The notes under the pieces are model-generated. The model searched no databases, had not been told where the DNA came from, and worked only from the letters and a program-made list of their open reading frames with translations. A stretch of DNA of 64,000 bases, taken from contig JAKSXM010000125.1 in NCBI GenBank assembly GCA_022575985.1, forward strand, positions 124,001-188,000. Direction: 5' to 3'. The DNA is from Anagrus nilaparvatae (lineage: Eukaryota > Arthropoda > Insecta > Hymenoptera > Mymaridae). The position numbers and the translations under genes are program-made. Numbering within the stretch: the first letter of the stretch is position 1; every line of letters begins with the position of its first letter. Positions 61,201-64,000 of the stretch are shown piece by piece.

Positions 61201-64000
61201 TCATGAAAGTGGATCCACCTTTTCTAATTATACAATAATTTTAATACTTTTTTAATTTATTTATATCTTGTTTTTTAATTACGCTGGCCTGAAGGGCCGT
61301 ATTTGTTTTAGTTTTCCTCTACGTAGAATATTCTCTTATTATTAGTAAACTTGGTTTATAAAAATTTTAACCAATTCAAATGGTTTCATGCAAGTAGATC
61401 CAAAGATTCTAAAAATACAATATTTTTGATACCTATTTAAATTTTTATATCTTGTTTTTTTATTTCTCAGGCTTTTTGGACTGTATTTGTTAAGGTTTTT
61501 CTCTATTTTACATATTTTTTCATTATAAGTAAACTTGTTTTATAAAAATTTTATCTATTCAAATGGTTTCATGAAAGTGGATCCACCTTTTCTAAATATA
61601 CAATAATTTTAATACTTATTTAATTTATTTATATCTTGTTTTTTAATTACGCTGGCCTGGTGGGCCGTATTTGTTTTAGTTTTCCTCTACATAGAATATT
61701 CTCTTATTATTAGTAAATTTGGTTTATAAAAATTTTAACCAATTCAAATGGTTTCATGCAAGTAGATCCAAAGATTCTAAAAATACAATATTTTTGATAC
61801 CTATTTATATTTTTATATCTTGTTTTTTTATTTCCCAGGCCTTTTGGACTGTATTTGCTAAGGTTTTTCTCTATTTTATATATTTTTCTATTATAAGTAA
61901 ACTTGGTTTATAAGAATTTTAACCAATTCAAATGGTTTCATGAAAGTGGATCCACCTTTTCTAAATATACAATAATTTTAATACTTATTTAATTTATTTA
62001 TATCTTGTTTTTTAATTACGCTGGCCTGGTGGGCCGTATTTGTTTTAGTTTTCCTCTACATAGAATATTCTCTTATTATTAGTAAACTTGGTTTATAAAA
62101 ATTTTAACCAATTCAAATCGTTTCAAGCAAGTAGATCCAAAGTTTCTAATAATACAATATTTTTGATACCTATTTATATATTTATATCTTTTTTTTTTAT
62201 TTCTCAGGCCTTTTGAACTGTATTTGTTAAGGTTTTTCTCTATTTTACATATTTTTTCATTATAAGTAAACTTGTTTTATAAAAATTTTAACCTATTCAA
62301 ATGGTTTCATGAAAGTGGATCCACCTTTTCTAAATATACAATAATTTTAATACGTTTTTAATTTATTTATATCTTGTTTTTTAATTAAGCTGGCCTGAAG
62401 GGCCGTATATGTTTTAGTTTTCCTCTACGTAGAATATTCTCTTATTATTAGTAAACTTGGTTTATAAAAATTTTAACCAATTCAAATGGTTTCATGCAAG
62501 TAGATCCAAAGATTCTAAAAATACATTATTTTTGATACCTATTTAAATTTTTATATCTTGTTTTTTTATTTCTCAGGCTTTTTGGACTGTATTTGTTAAG
62601 GTTTTTCTCTATTTTACATATTTTTTCATTATAAGTAAACTTGTTTTATAAAAATTTTAACCTATTCAAATGTTTTCATGAAAGTGGATCCACCTTTTCT
62701 AAATATACAATAATTTTAATACTTATTTAATTTATTTATATCTTGTTTTTTAATTACGCTGGCCTGAAGGGCCGTATTTGTTTTAGTTTTCCTCTACGTA
62801 GAATATTCTCTTATTATTAGTAAATTTGGTTTATAAAAATTTTAACCAATTCAAATGGTTTCATGCAAGTAGATCCAAAGATTCTAAAAATACAATATTT
62901 ATGATACCTAATTAAATTTTTATATCTTGTTTTTTTATTTCTCAGGCCTTTTGGACTGTATTTGTTAAGGTTTTTCTCTATTTTACATATTTTTTCATTA
63001 TAAGTAAACTTGTTTTATAAAAATTTTAACCTATTCAAATGGTTTCATGAAAGTGGATCCACCTTTTCTAAATATACAAGAATATTAATACTTATTTAAT
63101 TTATTTATATCTTGTTTTTTAATTACGCTGGCCTGGTGGGCCGTATTTGTTTTAGTTTTCCTCTACGTAGAATATTCTCTTATTATTAGTAAACTTGGTT
63201 TATAAAAATTTTAACCAATTCAAATGGTTTCAAGCAAGTAGATCCAAGGATTCTAAAAATACAATATTTTTGATACCTATTTATATTTTTATATCTTGTT
63301 TTTTTATTTCTCAGGCCTTTTGGACTGTATTTGTTAAGGTTTTTCTCTATTTTACATATTTTTTCATTATAAGTAAACTTGTTTTATACAAATTTTAACC
63401 TATTCAAATAGTTTCATGAAAGTGGATACACCTTTTCTAAATATACAATAATTTTAATACTTTTTTAATTTATTTATATCTTGTTTTTTAATTACGCTGG
63501 CCTGAAGGGCCGTATTTGTTTTAGTTTTCCTCTACGTAGAATATTCTCTTATTATTAGTAAATTTGGTTTATAAAAATTTTAACCAATTCAAATGGTTTC
63601 ATGCAAGTAGATCCAAAGATTCTAAAAATACAATATTTTTGATACCTATTTAAATTTTTATATCTTGTTTTTTTATTTCTCAGGCCTTTTGGACTGTATT
63701 TGTTAAGGTTTTTCTCTATTTTACATATTTTTTCATTATAAGTAAACTTGTTTTATAAATATTTTAACCTATTCAAATGGTTTCATGAAAGTGGATCCAC
63801 CTTTTCTAAATATACAATAATTTTAATACTTATTTAATTTATTTATATCTTGTTTTTTAATTACGCTGGCCTGGTGGGCCGTATTTGTTTTAGTTTTCCT
63901 CTACATAGAATATTCTCTTATTATTAGTAAACTTGGTTTATAAAAATTTTAACCAATTCAAATGGTTTCAAGCAAGTAGATCCAAGGATTCTAAAAATAC
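49224..64000. repeat. Satellite array: 369-bp dimer of two related 184-bp monomers
   Basis: It runs for about 14.8 kb without a break and continues beyond the window, about 40 dimers. Monomer A is marked by CAGGCCTTTTGGACTGTATT and AAAGTGGATCCACCTTTTCT, and monomer B by GCTGGCCTGAAGGGCCGTAT (or CTGGTGGGCC) and AAGTAGATCCAAAGATTCTA. Both share AGTAAACTTG, TTATAAAAATTTTAACC and CAAATGGTTTCA, so B and A arose by an old duplication. Many adjacent dimers are almost identical, showing recent amplification. Variants include a roughly 110-bp deletion in B (about 52648 and 53326) and A/B hybrid monomers. Recurrent 64-codon open frames (for example at 50229, 52932, 60982) are by-products of the repeat and cross monomer boundaries. 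Probably centromeric or other heterochromatin. Confidence 0.95.
56940..59000. repeat. Higher-order repeat of about 1107 bp within the satellite
   Basis: Rare variants recur at three-dimer spacing: AATGAATTCATAAAAGTGGA at 56949 and 58059; CAATAATATTAATAC at 57174 and 58281; TTGTTATTTAATTACG at 57212 and 58319; TTGGTATATGAAAATT and GATAAGTATTTAAATT likewise. The two copies appear almost identical. The same markers recur at other multiples further right (about 60088 and 60458), showing mixed registers. Confidence 0.85.

Noticed and set aside
50229..63398. Recurrent 60-67 codon open frames in the satellite (starting MVYKNFNQFK)
   Set aside because: They repeat because the satellite repeats, begin at a non-ATG codon, cross monomer boundaries, and are broken in other monomers. 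Not a protein family.
49224..64000. CRISPR-like array
   Set aside because: Units are 184/369-bp contiguous satellite monomers without spacers, in a eukaryotic context.

Overview
The window is a very AT-rich (my impression, about three quarters A+T or more) piece of an animal genome, almost certainly an arthropod and most likely an insect. The evidence is a set of intron-containing genes with GT-AG splice sites: SCAR/WAVE with its verprolin-central-acidic tail, LSm3, a SPEF1/CLAMP-type calponin-homology protein, a THAP zinc-finger protein and a C2H2 zinc-finger protein with an arthropod-like TATA plus TCAGT core promoter. Extreme AT content with F-box/LRR remnants would fit some parasitoid wasps, but this is a guess and no species can be named from the sequence.

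Layout. (1) 0.7-18 kb is the genic part: SCAR on the minus strand (six coding exons, 722-3647, plus a possible 5' UTR exon near 13.35 kb), LSm3 on the plus strand (14015-14538), SPEF1-like on the minus strand (14718-15449, convergent with LSm3) and a THAP-domain gene on the minus strand (16446-17839) with a duplicated internal exon. The long SCAR 5' region (3.7-13.3 kb) holds a 2.2-kb foldback element tipped with GAGATCTC repeats and an hAT-like element starting CAGGG. (2) 18-32.1 kb is a dense mobile-element zone without convincing genes: MITEs, nested inverted repeats, a minisatellite cut by a MITE, a 1.9-kb almost perfect palindrome with a 19-bp loop, and a 3.5-kb palindrome carrying the same GAGATCTC-type tips as the element at 5.7 kb. 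(3) 32.9-34.7 kb carries the C2H2 zinc-finger gene with a readable core promoter. (4) 34.7-49.2 kb is again repeats, with a broken F-box/LRR gene (37768-39523) that was split by an hAT-type element with a perfect 8-bp target duplication. (5) 49.22-64.0 kb is one continuous satellite array running off the window: a roughly 369-bp dimer of two related roughly 184-bp monomers, with traces of higher-order (about 1107-bp) organisation. It looks like centromeric or heterochromatic satellite DNA.

Functional themes are housekeeping rather than an operon-like system: actin nucleation (SCAR), mRNA decay and U6 snRNP (LSm3), cilium or sperm-tail microtubules (SPEF1) and two DNA-binding proteins (THAP, C2H2). 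The unusual content is structural: several very large palindromes of different ages, one terminal-inverted-repeat family seen at many stages of decay including an apparent excision footprint, and a higher-order satellite array whose visible edge is a member of that family.

Caution: SCAR needs three single-base changes, all at short homopolymers, to read through. That pattern suggests uncorrected long-read indels, so short frameshifts elsewhere in this window should not be over-interpreted. Coordinates for degenerate repeats are approximate, because they were found by eye.
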